Shown here: one piece after another, positions 1 through 10,715 of the stretch
How positions within the stretch are numbered: the stretch's first letter is position 1
Layout of the letters: the number at the start of each line of letters is the position of its first letter
NCBI GenBank assembly: GCA_024364735.1
Contig: JAGFNQ010008788.1
Coordinates: 1-64,000, forward strand
Direction of reading: 5' to 3'
Source: Boesenbergia rotunda
Taxonomy: Eukaryota > Streptophyta > Magnoliopsida > Zingiberales > Zingiberaceae
DNA length: 64,000 nt
The notes under the pieces: model-generated
Databases searched by the model: none
What the model saw: only the letters and a program-made list of their open reading frames with translations
Told to the model about the DNA's origin: nothing
Made by a program: the position numbers and the translations under genes

Positions 1-1272
1 GGAAGAGTAAGATGAGGAAGAGGGTCACGGCAAAAATAGGTCACGGCACAGACACACGGAACGAGAGATCACAGCAAGAACAAGAACAAAAATACGATTA
101 GCTTCACAAATATATATTTCATGATCTCTTGGAAACGGGAAATGAAGCCAAACACTTACTTTGGTGCCATTGATACTCGTTTAGAAGACTTCGACAGAGA
201 GAACGCGCGTGAAGGAAGAGCCTTCAAGCTGGAGAAAATCGCCCGCAGAGGAGATCGCGCGAGCGTGAAGGAGGACGCAGAGACTTCTCTCGCTCACTCA
301 AGGTTGCACAGACGGGGTGGTTTCGGCGCTAGGGTTCGGGAAAACGCCGACTTGGAGAGTTAATCGGTTGGTGGATCGGTCCACCAACCAAAATTTAATG
401 CGGTTGATCGGATCACCGTTCGATCAGATCGCGTCCAAACCGATCAGATGCGATCCTGATCGGACTGGCGTGGTCCTGATCGGTCTGATGACCGATCAGA
501 CGCTCTCCTGATCGGTCGGGTGACCGATCAGGATTTGATCAGTAGGGTCCGAAGAGAAACCTCTGAGCTCCCTGATCGGTCTGTGGACCGATCCCCACAG
601 GGTTCCAGATCGGTCTGGAGACCGATCCAGGCTAGCTCAGACACTTAGTCAAATTTCGGGAGATCCGACACAGGAAGGAGTCAGATCGGTCTGGGGACCG
701 ATCAGTCCTATGCCTGATCGGTCCGGTGACCGATCAGGGTTCCTGATACGACCTGGAATATTCAGTTTCAGAATTTCTGAAATTTCCAAACGATCTTTGA
801 TGGATTTTGTCTAACTTGGACAGGTCTTTATGGCTAAAATTGATTCTTGAACAAGAATCTAAAGTCCTTATAGGTTCATCAAACACTTTGACCCATCTTA
901 ATGAAGTCAAACTCAACCATCAATCAATCAAGCAACTTCAAACAATTTTTTTATTTATTCCAACTTCAAGTGTCCAATCAAGTTGCCTTGATTGGAATGT
1001 CCAAGTATGATCATGGAGCCATATACACATGTGTTATGCAATGGTTTTCCCCATACTTGGTCACCACCGTGATTATTATCTCGTCAACTTAATTTCTCAA
1101 TTGATGCAATGACATTTCGAGAAATTAAGTTGAACCTAGCATCTCACCCCATATCTAGCAAACAAAAACATTTTGGTAACCCTTATAGTTTGTGTGAGAT
1201 GTTCCCAAAGTTACCCAATTGTTTCCTGACAACTTGAAATAATCATGAAGGGTTTTGACCACAATTTGAACA
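1..1272 (-). other. 3' noncoding region of the Sirevirus
   Basis: This stretch lies downstream of pol in element orientation. It has no env-like ORF of useful length. It contains seven palindromes (366-735). In its last 360 bases it turns into GC-richer sequence that, read on the minus strand, looks like a plant gene leader: it has an AACCCTAG motif, a short ATG-GCA-CCA-AA stretch and then GTAAGTG, which resembles a splice donor. No polypurine tract is seen, so the 3' LTR must start further left. Confidence 0.6.
366..735. repeat. Seven hairpin palindromes in the Sirevirus 3' region
   Basis: Six 20-bp units of the form GATCGGTC-N4-GACCGATC start at 478, 510, 574, 608, 684 and 716. A larger perfect inverted repeat at 366-389 has 10-bp arms GGTTGGTGGA/TCCACCAACC around TCGG. 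On the plus strand the loops read TGAT, GGGT, TGTG, TGGA, TGGG and CGGT. The same palindrome family occurs in the 5' LTR, where the loop is mostly of the opposite sense (ACCA). Confidence 0.9.
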
Positions 1273-4200
1273 TCATGAAGCGCGACACATTCCCAATTCC
1301 CGTCTAAGGAAACTAAATTCACTCTCGGGAAGTGGTTTAGTGAAAATGTCAGCTAGGTTTGACTTTGACTCTACATGTGAGAGTATGATGTTCCCCCTAG
1401 CTACATGATCCCTAATGAAGTGATGTCTTACTTCAATATGTTTTGTCCTAGAGTGATGGACCGGATTCTTGGTTAAGTTAATTGTGCTAATGTTATCACA
1501 TAACACTTGCACACCCTTATAACCCAATCCATAGTCCTCTAAGGTGTGGATCATCCACAACAATTGTGATATACACTCTCCCATGGCGATATATTCTGCC
1601 TCGGTAGTGGAAAGAGCAACACAATGTTGCTTCCGACTCGACCAACTTACTAGAGACGATCCTAGGAATTGGCAGCCCCCACTCGTGCTTTTCCGGTCCA
1701 ACTTACATCCAGCGTAGTCGGAATCCGTATAGCCCATCAAATCAAAAGATTCGGTACGGGGATACCAAAGACCTACACCAATTGTGCCCTTGAGATATCT
1801 CAAAATTCGCTTAACAGCAATTAGGTGAGATTCCTTGGCACAGACTTGATACCTAGCGCACATACCTACAGCAAATAGTATATCTGGTCGACTAGCTGTG
1901 AGGTATAGCAAGCTACCTATCATGCTTCGATACTGAGTTAGATCAACGGGTTTACCACTCTCATCATTGTCCAATCTTGTGTTTGTAGCCATGGGAGTGG
2001 TTACCTCTTTTGAATCACTCATATTGAATTTTCGAAGCATTTCATGTGTGTACTTTGATTGGTGCACATGGATACCATCGCGAGTTTGCTTGATTTCAAG
2101 TCCGAGGAAGAAAGTCAACTCCCCCACTAGACTCATTTCAAACTCACTCTCCATGTGTCCGATAAATTCACGTAAATAGCCCTTGTTGTTTGAGCCACAA
2201 ATTATGTCATCGACATATACTTGGGCTACAAATATATTGTCACCGTCTCTTCGTAGAAATAGTGTAGGGTCTATTTGACCTCTAATGAAACCTTTTTCAA
2301 TCAAGAATGTCGACAACCGCTCATACCAAGCTCGGGGTGCTTGTTTAAGACCATAGAGTGCCTTCTTGAGCTTGTACACGTGGTTTGGATGTTCGGTACT
2401 CTCAAACCCTGGAGGTTGTTCGACATAGACTTCTTCGCTAATTAAACCATTTAGGAATGCCGATTTGACGTCCATTTGAAATAGTTTGAAGCCTCGATGT
2501 GCTGCAAATGCAAGCATCAATCGGATGGACTCTAATCGTGCCACGGGAGCATAAGTCTCATCATAATCAAGACCTTCAACTTGACTGTAGCCCTTGGCTA
2601 CCAAGCGTGCCTTGTTTCTAATGATTTCTCCCTTGTGGTTTAATTTGTTCTCGAAGACCCATTTAGTTCCAATAATAGTGGTCTTCTTGGGTCTAGGGAC
2701 TAAGTCCCAAACCTGACTCCTCTCGAACTGTCCTAGTTCATCTTGCATTGCGATAATCCAATCGGGATCATTTAATGCTTCATCAATTTTTCTAGGTTCA
2801 ATTTCGGAAATTAGAGCAACTTCATTAGCCTCATTCCTGAAGAATGATCTAGTCCTAACCCCTTGATGAATGTCTCCAACGATTTGATCTTGGGGATGAC
2901 TAGAGGCTAATCTCGTTTGTCTTGGTGTTGGTGGTGCTTCTTGAACGAGTTCACTAGACACAAGTTCAGCCTCAGGATCAGGCTGATCAATGAGTTGTCT
3001 AGGCTCATCGTCATCAGACTCATCACCATCAACAATACTCGGATTTTCATTCAAACTAAGTCTCCTTAGTTCGATCTGAACTCCTTCTACATTATCTGAC
3101 TGGTCAATTGGTTTTGGAACTTCCTCAAAAACCACATCAGAAGACTCCTCAACTAGTTTAGTTCTCTTGTTGTAGACTCGGTAAGCTTTACTAACGAGGG
3201 AGTACCCGACTAATATCCCTTCATCAGCTTTTGCCGTGAACTTTCCAAGGTGATCCTTGGTGTTTAGGATGAACACCTTACAACCAAACACCCTAAGATG
3301 TTTAACCGTAGGTGGTTTCCCAAACCAAAGTTCATGGGGAGTCTTTTCTAAAAACCTATGGATGAGAACTCGGTTTTGCACATAGCAAGCTGTATTAACA
3401 GCTTCAGCCCATAAGTAATTCGGGAGTGAGTACTCATTAAGCATGCTTCGTGCAGCCTCTTGAAGTGCACGGTTCTTCCTCTCTACAACACCATTTTGTT
3501 GTGGTGTTCTAGGAGTAGAAAACTCATGTCTATAACCCTTATCTTGACAAAACTCTAGAAACCTTTGGTTTTGAAATTCACCTCCATGATCACTTCTTAT
3601 TGTCTTAATTGTTGATGATTTCTCATTTTCAACCCTTCTACAAAAAGAAATGAAAATATCTAAGGTTTGATCCTTATGTTTTAAAAAGAAAGTCCAAGTA
3701 TATCTAGTGAAGTCATCAATGATAACAAAGCAGTATCTACTTCCATTCAATGATATGATAGTGCTACAATCAAATAGATCCATGTGAAGTAAATCTAAAG
3801 CATTGGAAGTACTTACAGTGCTTTTACCTTTATGTGCAGATTTTGCTTGCTTACCCATTTGACACGCATCACATAATTTATCTTTTCCATACTTGATGCT
3901 CGGTAAGCCTCGAACTAGTCCCTTGTTGGCCAACTTCCGGATGTTCTTCATGTTCACATGTGCTAGCCTCCGGTGCCAAAGAGTGGACTCTTCTTGTTTT
4001 GACATGAAACACTTAGCAAGAACATTAGTAGCACTTTTAAATGAAACTTGATAAATATTGTCTACTCTTGCTCCTACTAGTACCGTGTCCAAGGTGTCAT
4101 TTTGTCTAACTAGACATTGACTTGGTTGGAAATCAATTGTGTAACCCGTGTCACACAATTGACTGACACATAGGAGATTAAATTTCATCCCCTTGACTAG

Positions 4201-4404
4201 AAGGACATTTGAGATTTTAAGACATCCGGATATTTGAATGTCTCCTATTCCTATGACCTTAAGGCTACCATTGTTACCAAATGATACATTACCTCTACTC
4301 TTCTTGTGAAATGTGGTAAACAATGATCTATCCCCGGTCATGTGTTTGGAGCATCCACTATCAACGAACCAAGTTGATAGATGTTCCCCCTCAATCACAA
4401 CCTA
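1273..4404 (-). CDS. pol: Sirevirus Pol: protease, integrase, RT, RNase H (after in-frame UAG)
   Basis: This encodes the enzymes that mature, reverse-transcribe and integrate the element. The open frame runs about 1,041 codons with no internal break. Counting from the GTG at 4396-4398, the aspartic protease DSG is at residues 13-15. The GAG-pre-integrase zinc finger has H142, H147, C176 and C179. The integrase DDE residues are D207, D270 and E306, the last in TPQQNGVVERKN. The RT YVDD box is at 728-731. RNase H has DSD at 892-894 and TTEAE near 931-935. All catalytic positions I can check are present. No ATG separates it from gag: the frame is the gag frame, split only by UAG at 4402-4404. 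Expression would therefore need readthrough, or the UAG is a recent nonsense mutation. Confidence 0.93.
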
Positions 4405-6111
4405 CACAATCCGAAAAATAGAAGTCTTAGGTACCCAAACCTTGGGACCTAATGCATCAACTAAACATGACTTAGGCACCCATGCCTTGACAACTTTCTT
4501 TTGAGTCTTGGGTGTCCTAGGTTGTCTCATGTCAGTCCTAGACATGAGAGATACAAAAGAGGGTTCCTTAGGGCGGTAACCAATACCGGCCCTATTGTAG
4601 ACCGCTCTTTGGGCATTTAATATCATATCTAAGGTCTTAGAGCTATTTGAGAATTTCCCAAGCATATTCTTGAGCTTCTCAACTTCACTCTTCAAGGATT
4701 GGTTCTCCTCTACTAACCCATTATCATGCATATCACTGATTTCCTCAACCTTAGAGGATTTCAGGCTCACAATCTCATGTTTCAAAAGTTTAATTTCATC
4801 TTCTAGTAATTCAACATGCAAGTCATCAATGTTATCATCCCTAGAAGCTTTCAATTGAGCAATCTCTAATTGCAATGCTTTAACTTTATTTTTGGATTTC
4901 TTAAGCATACTAGTTAAACATGCAATTGCTCTATAACATTTTTCAAGCTCGGGAGAAGTTACCTCTTCATCATCCGAAGATGATGAAGCCGTGTTTGCGG
5001 AGCTTGAAGTTTCTTCACTGCTCTCCACTCCAAGAGCCATGAGAGCCACTTGCCTTGTACTCTTCTCCTTCTCGTCATCGGATGAACTAGAAGATGACTC
5101 ATCCCAAGAGGCCTTCAACGCCTTCTTCTTCCTCTTGGAATTCTCTTCTTTTCTTTTGGATTTTTCCTCCTTCTTCTTGAGCTTCGGACACTCATTCTTG
5201 AAGTGTCCTCTCCTACCACACTCAAAACAGGATGCATTATTCTTATCAAGTTTGGATTCACTAGTATTACCTCTCCTCTTGAAACGTCGATCTCTTCGCA
5301 TCATCCTTCGCACGAAGTTCGCCATTTCGGATGAGGAGGAGCCACTGCCTTCTTCCTCTGAGTTTGACTCGGATTCGGAGGAGGATGAAGATGATGAGAT
5401 CTCTTTCTCCTTCTTCTTCTCCTTCTTCTTTTTGTTGATCCGGTCCCCTGCAACTAAGGCAATCCCCTTCTCCTTGGGGCCTTTGTTAGCCATTTCATGC
5501 AATTCCATCTCACAAAATAGGTCATCTAATTTTACAATAGATAAATCCTTGGATACTTTGTAGGCATCCACCATGGATGACCACAAGGCATTCCTTGGAA
5601 ATGCTTTCAAAACATACCTCACAAGGTCGCGATTTTCGACCTTTTCATCAATTGAATGAAGTCCATTGAGAACTTCCTTGAACCGGCTATGAAGCTCACT
5701 TACCGACTCATTCTCCTTCATGGAGAGATTTTGAAGTTGGTTGAGGAACAAATCCCTCTTTGCAATCCTTGAGTCCCGGGTGCCTTCATGGAGCTCTATG
5801 AGTTTGTTCCACAAGTCTTTTGCACTCGTGAAGGGACCAACCTTGATGAGTTGGTCTTTGTTCATGCCACATTGTAGAGTGACAACTGCCTTAGCGTCGG
5901 CTTCACTCTTCCTTGTTTGTTCGGCAGTCCACCGAGATGATTCGAGTTCCTTGCCTTCATCATCCTTAGGAGGGATGAATCCTTCCTTCACCGCGAACCA
6001 TGTATGGATATCCATCTTCAAATAATATTCCATCTTTGATCTCCAATATTGGAAGTCAGCGCCATCAAAGAATGGAGGTCGGGTGGTGGAGAAACCTTCT
6101 CTCAAAGCCAT
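4402..6111 (-). CDS. gag: Sirevirus Gag with CCHC zinc knuckle
   Basis: Structural protein of the virus-like particle, 569 aa. The N-terminal ~200 residues match the plant copia Gag fold: aromatic 'FDGADFQYWRSKMEYYL' near residue 15, then 'AKDLWNKLIELHEG' and later 'LHSRFKEVLNGL'. Residues ~223-262 are Lys-rich followed by Ser/Glu-rich. A CCHC knuckle, CFECGRRGHFKNEC, is near residue 294. After it come more acidic Ser runs and a coiled-coil-like stretch with Leu heptads (~390-490). The C-terminus carries two WVPK motifs, which usually lie just before the protease. The ATG at 6111 lies about 45 bases downstream of the PBS. The frame ends in UAG directly before pol in the same frame. Confidence 0.93.
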   Translation of the reverse strand: MALREGFSTTRPPFFDGADFQYWRSKMEYYLKMDIHTWFAVKEGFIPPKDDEGKELESSRWTAEQTRKSEADAKAVVTLQCGMNKDQLIKVGPFTSAKDLWNKLIELHEGTRDSRIAKRDLFLNQLQNLSMKENESVSELHSRFKEVLNGLHSIDEKVENRDLVRYVLKAFPRNALWSSMVDAYKVSKDLSIVKLDDLFCEMELHEMANKGPKEKGIALVAGDRINKKKKEKKKEKEISSSSSSSESESNSEEEGSGSSSSEMANFVRRMMRRDRRFKRRGNTSESKLDKNNASCFECGRRGHFKNECPKLKKKEEKSKRKEENSKRKKKALKASWDESSSSSSDDEKEKSTRQVALMALGVESSEETSSSANTASSSSDDEEVTSPELEKCYRAIACLTSMLKKSKNKVKALQLEIAQLKASRDDNIDDLHVELLEDEIKLLKHEIVSLKSSKVEEISDMHDNGLVEENQSLKSEVEKLKNMLGKFSNSSKTLDMILNAQRAVYNRAGIGYRPKEPSFVSLMSRTDMRQPRTPKTQKKVVKAWVPKSCLVDALGPKVWVPKTSIFRIV

Positions 6112-6151
6112 CTTGTTGAGAACTCTCGGTTGTTAAGCCGTAAACAGAGAA

Positions 6152-6167
6152 CCTGGCTCTGATACCA
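6152..6167 (-). promoter_or_regulatory. Primer binding site (tRNA-iMet type)
   Basis: On the minus strand the sequence reads TGGTATCAGAGCCAGG, next to the inner end of the 5' LTR. TGGTATCAGAGC is the usual initiator-Met tRNA primer site of plant Ty1/copia elements. It fixes the LTR border at 6170. Confidence 0.92.
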
Positions 6168-6502
6168 CTTGTTGGGAACGAGATGGCTATAGAGGGGGGG
6201 GTGAATATAGACAATCGCTTGCCCCTTGAAAACTAATCACGATTTCTGCAACTCAAATATCAGTAGCACAGCGGAAAGAATGGAAAAACAGAGTATGCAG
6301 AAAACAAATGATTGCAAAGCACACACAACTAGCAAGATCGCTAACAAGGAAGGTTTACAAGGTTCGGGGATAACTTGCCCCTACTCCTTGGCGTGCCCTT
6401 GAGGTGGGCGATCCCTTGATCGTCGGCAGATCAAGCCCCGGTTAACACCGGATATGAAGCAACCTCCTTCTCGGTGGAGAAACCTCTCCACAGTGTGTTT
6501 CA

Positions 6503-6516
6503 AACAATGATATATA
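6503..6516 (-). promoter_or_regulatory. Candidate TATA box of the Sirevirus LTR
   Basis: The minus strand reads CATTATATATCA, about 340 bases upstream of the LTR/PBS border. Distance and orientation suit the LTR promoter, but the AT-rich motif is weak evidence on its own. Confidence 0.35.
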
Positions 6517-7174
6517 ATGAGCACAATGAAACAACAACAAGAAAGATCTTACTCAAACACTTAGCAAGGATTAAACACAGCCAGCTTCCCGAGCTCCACC
6601 CAGTGGCGATCTCACGCAGACCCCGTCTGCTTCGTGTCTTCCCACTGTCGGACTCCAAGCTTCTTGTTTTCTCCTTCAAGCGCTCAAGTATGATGTATGC
6701 TTCTCAATAGCTTGCTTAGAATGGATGAAGAACTCAAGAGCAGCAAGCTTCTCGCAGCAGAACGCAAGAACACACAGGTTTTCAAAAACTGAATCTCTTT
6801 TATTGAACTCAACTCTCGCGTTCTTTTTGTTTCTCCGCCAAGCGACGGGTGACACCATCTCTGTAGCTCCCAGCTACTCCTCTGCCAACGCCAGCCTCTA
6901 CTGAGCTATCTCTGGACTCACTGAGCTCCTCAGTCGAGCTCCAGTCTTAGCTCCAGTCCGCAGCTCGCCGTTGCAACCTGAGATGGGGAAAGGGACAAAC
7001 CTGCTCCAAGGAAAGCACTTTCTGACTTCTCCTTGAGTGTTTGAATCCTCCCCTGTCACCTGAAACTCAATCAGAGCATTAGAGCAGAAGATCACAAAGC
7101 ATATCACATACATCAGCAAATCGGATACGATCAGACGCTCTGACGACGTCTGACAGTGAAATTTGAATTAAAGT

Positions 7175-7677
7175 GATCGGTCACCGGACCGATCCAGGGT
7201 GCGTGGATCGATCACCAGACCGATCCACTGCTCTGCTGGGATTCCCAGCTCTCACAGCAATACACGCCTGATCGGTCACCAGACCGATCAGGGTTGATCC
7301 TGATCGGTCACCAGACCGATCAGATTGGATCCTGATCGGTCACTCAGACCGATCAAAGCAGATGAACAGTAACTTTTTAATCAAACCCAAGGTTCCTGAT
7401 CGGTCACCGGACCGATCCAAGGCTCTGATCAGCACGGGAACTCACTCACTGTTTGCTCCCTGATCGGTCACCAGACCGATCAGGAGCAAGACAGCAAGGA
7501 AGCAGCCTGCTCCCTGATCGGTCTCCGGATCGATCAGGAGCCACACAGTAGATTCCCAATCTCACTGTGCGCTCCCTGATCGGTCACCAGTCCGATCAGA
7601 CATAGCTGGATCGGTCACCAGACCGATCCACTAAGGAGCAGCGTGCCAACAGTCCCTGATCGGTCACCAGACCGATC
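7175..7677. repeat. Eleven GATCGGTC palindromes in LTR U3
   Basis: Imperfect palindromes GATCGGTC-ACCA-GACCGATC and variants start at 7175, 7206, 7270, 7302, 7334, 7398, 7462, 7516, 7578, 7609 and 7658. Arms are nearly invariant. Loops vary slightly (ACCA, ACCG, TCCG, ACTCA). Spacing is irregular (31-64 bp), so this is a cluster of dispersed hairpin units and not a simple satellite. Confidence 0.92.
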
Positions 7678-7683
7678 CAGTGA

Positions 7684-8290
7684 CTCTACCCAGCCCTCCA
7701 AGCTAGGGATTCATCCACCTTAGCCCTCCAAGCTAAGGATTTTTCCATCTAACTCTCCAAGTTGGGAATTTGCACCTAACCCTCCAAGTTAGGACTTTTC
7801 ACCTAGCCCTCCAAGCTAGGACTTTTCACCTAGCCCTCCAAGCTAGGACTTTTCACCCAACTCTTCCGAGTTAGAACATCATCCAACCTAGCCCTCCAAG
7901 CTAGGTACCTGACCCTCCAAGCCAGGACTTTTTCACCTAATTCTCCAGGATGGGAATTTGCACCTAACCCTCCAAGTTAGGACTTTTCACCTAGCCCTCC
8001 AAGCTAGGACTTTTCACCCAACCCTTCCGAATTAGGACTTTTCCAACACCTAACCTCCCAGGTTAGGATTTTCAACACCTAGCCCTCCAAGCTAGGATTT
8101 TCCACACCTAACCTCCCAGGTTAGGATTTTCCAACATCATGCCTAATCCTCGATTAGGACTTAATCATAATCATCACAATCATCACAATCATCACACCTA
8201 ACCTCCCAGGTTAGGGTTTTCCATATCATGCCTAATCCTCGATCAGGACTTAATCATAATCCACCTAACCTCCCAGATTAGGATTTTCCA
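7684..8290. repeat. Array of CCTAGC-CCTCCAA-GCTAGG hairpin units
   Basis: About twenty degenerate units of 25-30 bp contain short inverted arms (CCTAGC...GCTAGG or CCTAAC...GTTAGG) around CCTCCAA or CTCCCAG, followed by ACTTTTCAC. The same design (short inverted arms plus GGACTT) appears in the U3 arrays of the A and B LTRs and of the 15.5 kb LTR. This points to a shared U3 organisation. Confidence 0.85.
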
Positions 8291-8363
8291 TATCATAATC
8301 ATTCTCTTAAACTAAAATCGTTGTCAACACCAAAACAGCAATCAGGGCCAGACTGCATCAACA

Positions 8364-8858
8364 GACTGGCCCAGAGGCAGTCGACTGGTAACACCCCGAA
8401 ACTAGTCATTGGCTAGCAATTAATGCTAGACCAGACGACTGCCCCAGGGGCAGTCGACTGGTGCGGAGCTGGACAGACTGCGAGTTTGTCCTGTTCTCCT
8501 ATAAAAGGAGGACCTTTTTGCACGTGAGCGGTATGGTTTCGTACTATAACGAAGTGATGCTCGTGTGAAAAGCTTTCTCAACTTCCTCTCTCTCATTTTA
8601 TTATATTCTGTAAAGAGGAAAACCACCACTGTAAAGGTTTCTCCACCTGAAGGAGATTTTTCATAGTGGAAGTGGTGTACGTGCGTGGATCCTTGGATTA
8701 GTCACCCATCTGGGTGGATATCAAGCAAAGTATTGTTGTTAGCATTGTTCTTACATTCTTTTGCATATTATTGTTTCCGCTGCGCTAACAACCTTGTAGA
8801 GATTCAACCGAAAAAGTGATATTCACCCCCCCCTCTAGCACGCCGATCGATCTATCAA
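8364..8858 (+). repeat. Truncated Sirevirus-type LTR, plus orientation
   Basis: The sequence contains CAGTCGACTGCCCCAGGGGCAGTCGAC palindromes, a TATAAAAG box at 8500-8507, and an R-U5 with GGTTTCTCCACC and GGATTAGTCACCC. It ends with the ATTCACCCCCCCCCTCTAG block. The solo LTR at 20849-21847 shares these blocks in the same order, so both belong to one family. The Sirevirus interrupts its left side. On the right it runs straight into another LTR at about 8859, so its PBS is gone. Confidence 0.75.
8500..8507 (+). promoter_or_regulatory. TATA box of the truncated LTR
   Basis: TATAAAAG lies within CTCCTATAAAAGGAGG, a small palindrome, in the expected place upstream of the conserved R-U5 blocks. 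Confidence 0.6.
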
Positions 8859-8859
8859 C

Positions 8860-9234
8860 GTCAGCATTCAGATAGAATTGACCAGGAGTATAAAAAGGCC
8901 CCCCAGATCTCAGTTCCAAATCAATCAATTGACTGTAATCGAATTTCTAGTAATTCTTCTAACTTTTGTCTTGTGGTACAAAGTTTGTAAAGGTTTCTCC
9001 GCCAGAAGGAGATTTTGATAGTGAGCTTCAACCGTCTTGAATTAGCAACCACCCAGGTTACAACCAAGTAACTTCTTGTGTCTTAGCCTTTTACTAGTTC
9101 AATTCAGTTAATTAGTTTATGTTTGTTTAATTTATTGTTTCAACTAATCTGGAATCTTGTGAGCCGCACAAAAGATCTGTTTTATTTTACAATGACAATT
9201 CACCCCCCTCTTGTCAGTCCACCTCGATCAAACA
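8860..9234 (+). repeat. 5' LTR of G1, 5'-truncated
   Basis: This matches the last ~385 bp of the 3' LTR (about 12195-12579) along its whole length, for example CAGTTCCAAATCAATCAATT and TTCAACCGTCTTG. It includes the terminal CAATTCACCCCCCTCTTGTC block and ends ATCAAACA. Its left end abuts the truncated LTR of another family without a clean LTR terminus. Confidence 0.85.
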
Positions 9235-9236
9235 AA

Positions 9237-9250
9237 TGGTATCAGAGCCA
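9237..9250 (+). promoter_or_regulatory. Primer binding site of G1
   Basis: TGGTATCAGAGCCA lies two bases after the LTR end ATCAAACA. It is the tRNA-iMet type, as in the other copia elements here. Confidence 0.9.
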
Positions 9251-9298
9251 AGATGCCACAGAAGGACTAACTGCCAACCATAGAAAATTTAAAAAAAA

Positions 9299-10715
9299 AT
9301 GGTTGGCCCAGTGATCTACGCGTCGAAGTTTGAGGGGAAGTTCACAGCATGGAAGAGGAAGATGAAGGTATTTTTTACTACTGACAATAAACTATTACTG
9401 ACAATGAAAAATAATTTTTCAGCTCTGGAAGATAATGAAGGAATGATCAAGGAACCTGACTCCTGGAACATGAAGGAGCAAGCAGATGCTATAGAGAACG
9501 GAAAGGCGGAATTCCATCTACTGTCCATCCTCCCTGAACAAGATGTCAATCGAATCAAGAAGTACATCTTGACAAAGGAACTTTGGGAAAAATTCCTAGA
9601 ATTGCACGAAGGCACCTCAGAGGCAAAACTGACGCGACGATATATCCTTCAAAGCCAGCTTACCAACCTCTAAATGGAAGATGGACAATCAGTTGCACAA
9701 CTACATGCGAAGGTAAAAGAGCTAATCACGAGCCTTGAGAACCTCAGTGAAAAGGTAACAAATCGCAAGTTCATTGGTATGCACTAAATGCTTTCCCGAG
9801 ATCCCTGATTGGACCTCAGTAATCGACGCATACTTCATCTCAAAAGACCTTGAGGTAAGTACTCTAGAACAACTCTTTTCGATTTTAGAGCTTCACGAAT
9901 CTCATTGTATAGTGAAGAGAAGGAAAATGGACAACGTCATTCTGAACGTGAGAAAAAACTAGATTGAGGAGGAGGAGTCAACAGACAATGAAAATGCGAC
10001 GGAAATGGTAAAAAGCCTTAAAAGTTTCTTTAAAAAGGCTAATAAATTTTCAAAATTTTAGGGCAAAAGGTGATCTCCAAAGAAATGTACGGTCTGATGC
10101 TATAAATGCAATGAGGATGGTCATCTAAAAGACCAGTGTCCCAAACTCAAGAACCAACTAAAGAAGAAGAAGACACTGAAAGCCACTTGGGACGAGACCT
10201 TGTCCGATGAATCGGAAACTAAAGAATACGCTGGACTTGCACTGATGACAAGTTATCAAGAGGAGAACACTGATGAAGGGGGAGCTATGTCAAAAGAAAG
10301 TAGTGACTAAGGGGGTGTCCCTTTCTTCAAAGCGACCAGGTAAGTGAGATATGCCTTCTCTCTCATGATCAATTATATTATGGAATAAAAGCAATGCTTA
10401 CAACTAACTATAAATTAGAAAAAGAAAATCGAGAATAGAAAAAGAAATTGACTAGCATATGTTCTTTATTTTTTGATAATTTGAAAAATGAAAATGTTAA
10501 TTTGAGAAACTTAGTTGAAAAATTAGAATTTGATATTACATGTTTATGACAAAGGAAAAATAATTATCATGATAATTTGAACTAGTATATTAAAAATCAC
10601 AGGGTAAATTTAGAAAAGTGCCCAAGAACTTTATTTCTCCTAAATTTTCAGTTAACCCCATAGATAGAAACTTGTTTTGGGTTCCTAAGTTATTTCTAAA
10701 TTAATGTTCAGTCAT
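9299..10715 (+). pseudogene. gag: Degenerate gag of G1
   Basis: The first 124 codons are open from ATG 9299 (SKFEGKFTAWKRKMKVFF, later TKELWEKFLELHEGTSEAK). They parallel the intact Gag at 4402-6111 and the D Gag. A stop follows at about 9671, then several stops and shifts, with recognisable pieces in other frames: WTSVIDAYFISKDLEVSTLEQLF (about 9815-9885) and the knuckle CYKCNEDGHLKDQC at about 10098-10140. An acidic region ends near 10309. The coiled-coil tail and a 'NLFWVPK' motif follow at about 10600-10695. No protease follows WVPK. Confidence 0.85.

Larger units (their letters stand above)
1..8363 (-). mobile_element. Sirevirus-type Ty1/copia retrotransposon, 3' end beyond window
   Basis: Read on the minus strand the order is 5' LTR (8363-6170), PBS, gag, pol, then at least 1.27 kb of 3' noncoding DNA running off the left edge. 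Gag and pol have no frameshift and only one in-frame stop, so this is the best preserved coding element in the window. The lineage call rests on the pol motifs (FVDSGCSKHMTGD, TPQQNGVVERKN, LKKALYGLKQAPRAWYERL) and the long Lys/Ser-rich Gag, which are typical of SIRE/Maximus elements. The 3' LTR and polypurine tract are not in the window, so LTR divergence cannot be used to date it. Confidence 0.9.
6170..8363 (-). repeat. 5' LTR of the Sirevirus (2.19 kb)
   Basis: On the plus strand it begins TGTTGGGAACG and ends GCATCAACA, so in element sense it runs TGTTG...CAACA. Next to the PBS end is the GAGGGGGGGTGAATAT block, which recurs at the same place in every Sirevirus-type LTR here. U3 contains eleven GATCGGTC palindromes (7175-7677) and a 600-bp array of CCTAGC-loop-GCTAGG units. 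A TATATAT run at about 6505-6515 (minus strand) is the best TATA candidate, which would give an R-U5 of about 300 bp. The five bases beyond the right end are GACTG. The partner copy of the TSD is off-window. Confidence 0.85.

Noticed and set aside
4991..5563. 190-codon plus-strand ORF rich in Phe/Ser
   Set aside because: It is the complement of the Lys/Ser/Glu-rich part of the Sirevirus gag, a reading-frame shadow with no family features.
1273..6111. Possible env-like third ORF making the Sirevirus an endogenous retrovirus-like element
   Set aside because: No ORF of useful length lies downstream of pol in the 1.27 kb available. Only noncoding DNA with palindromes is present.
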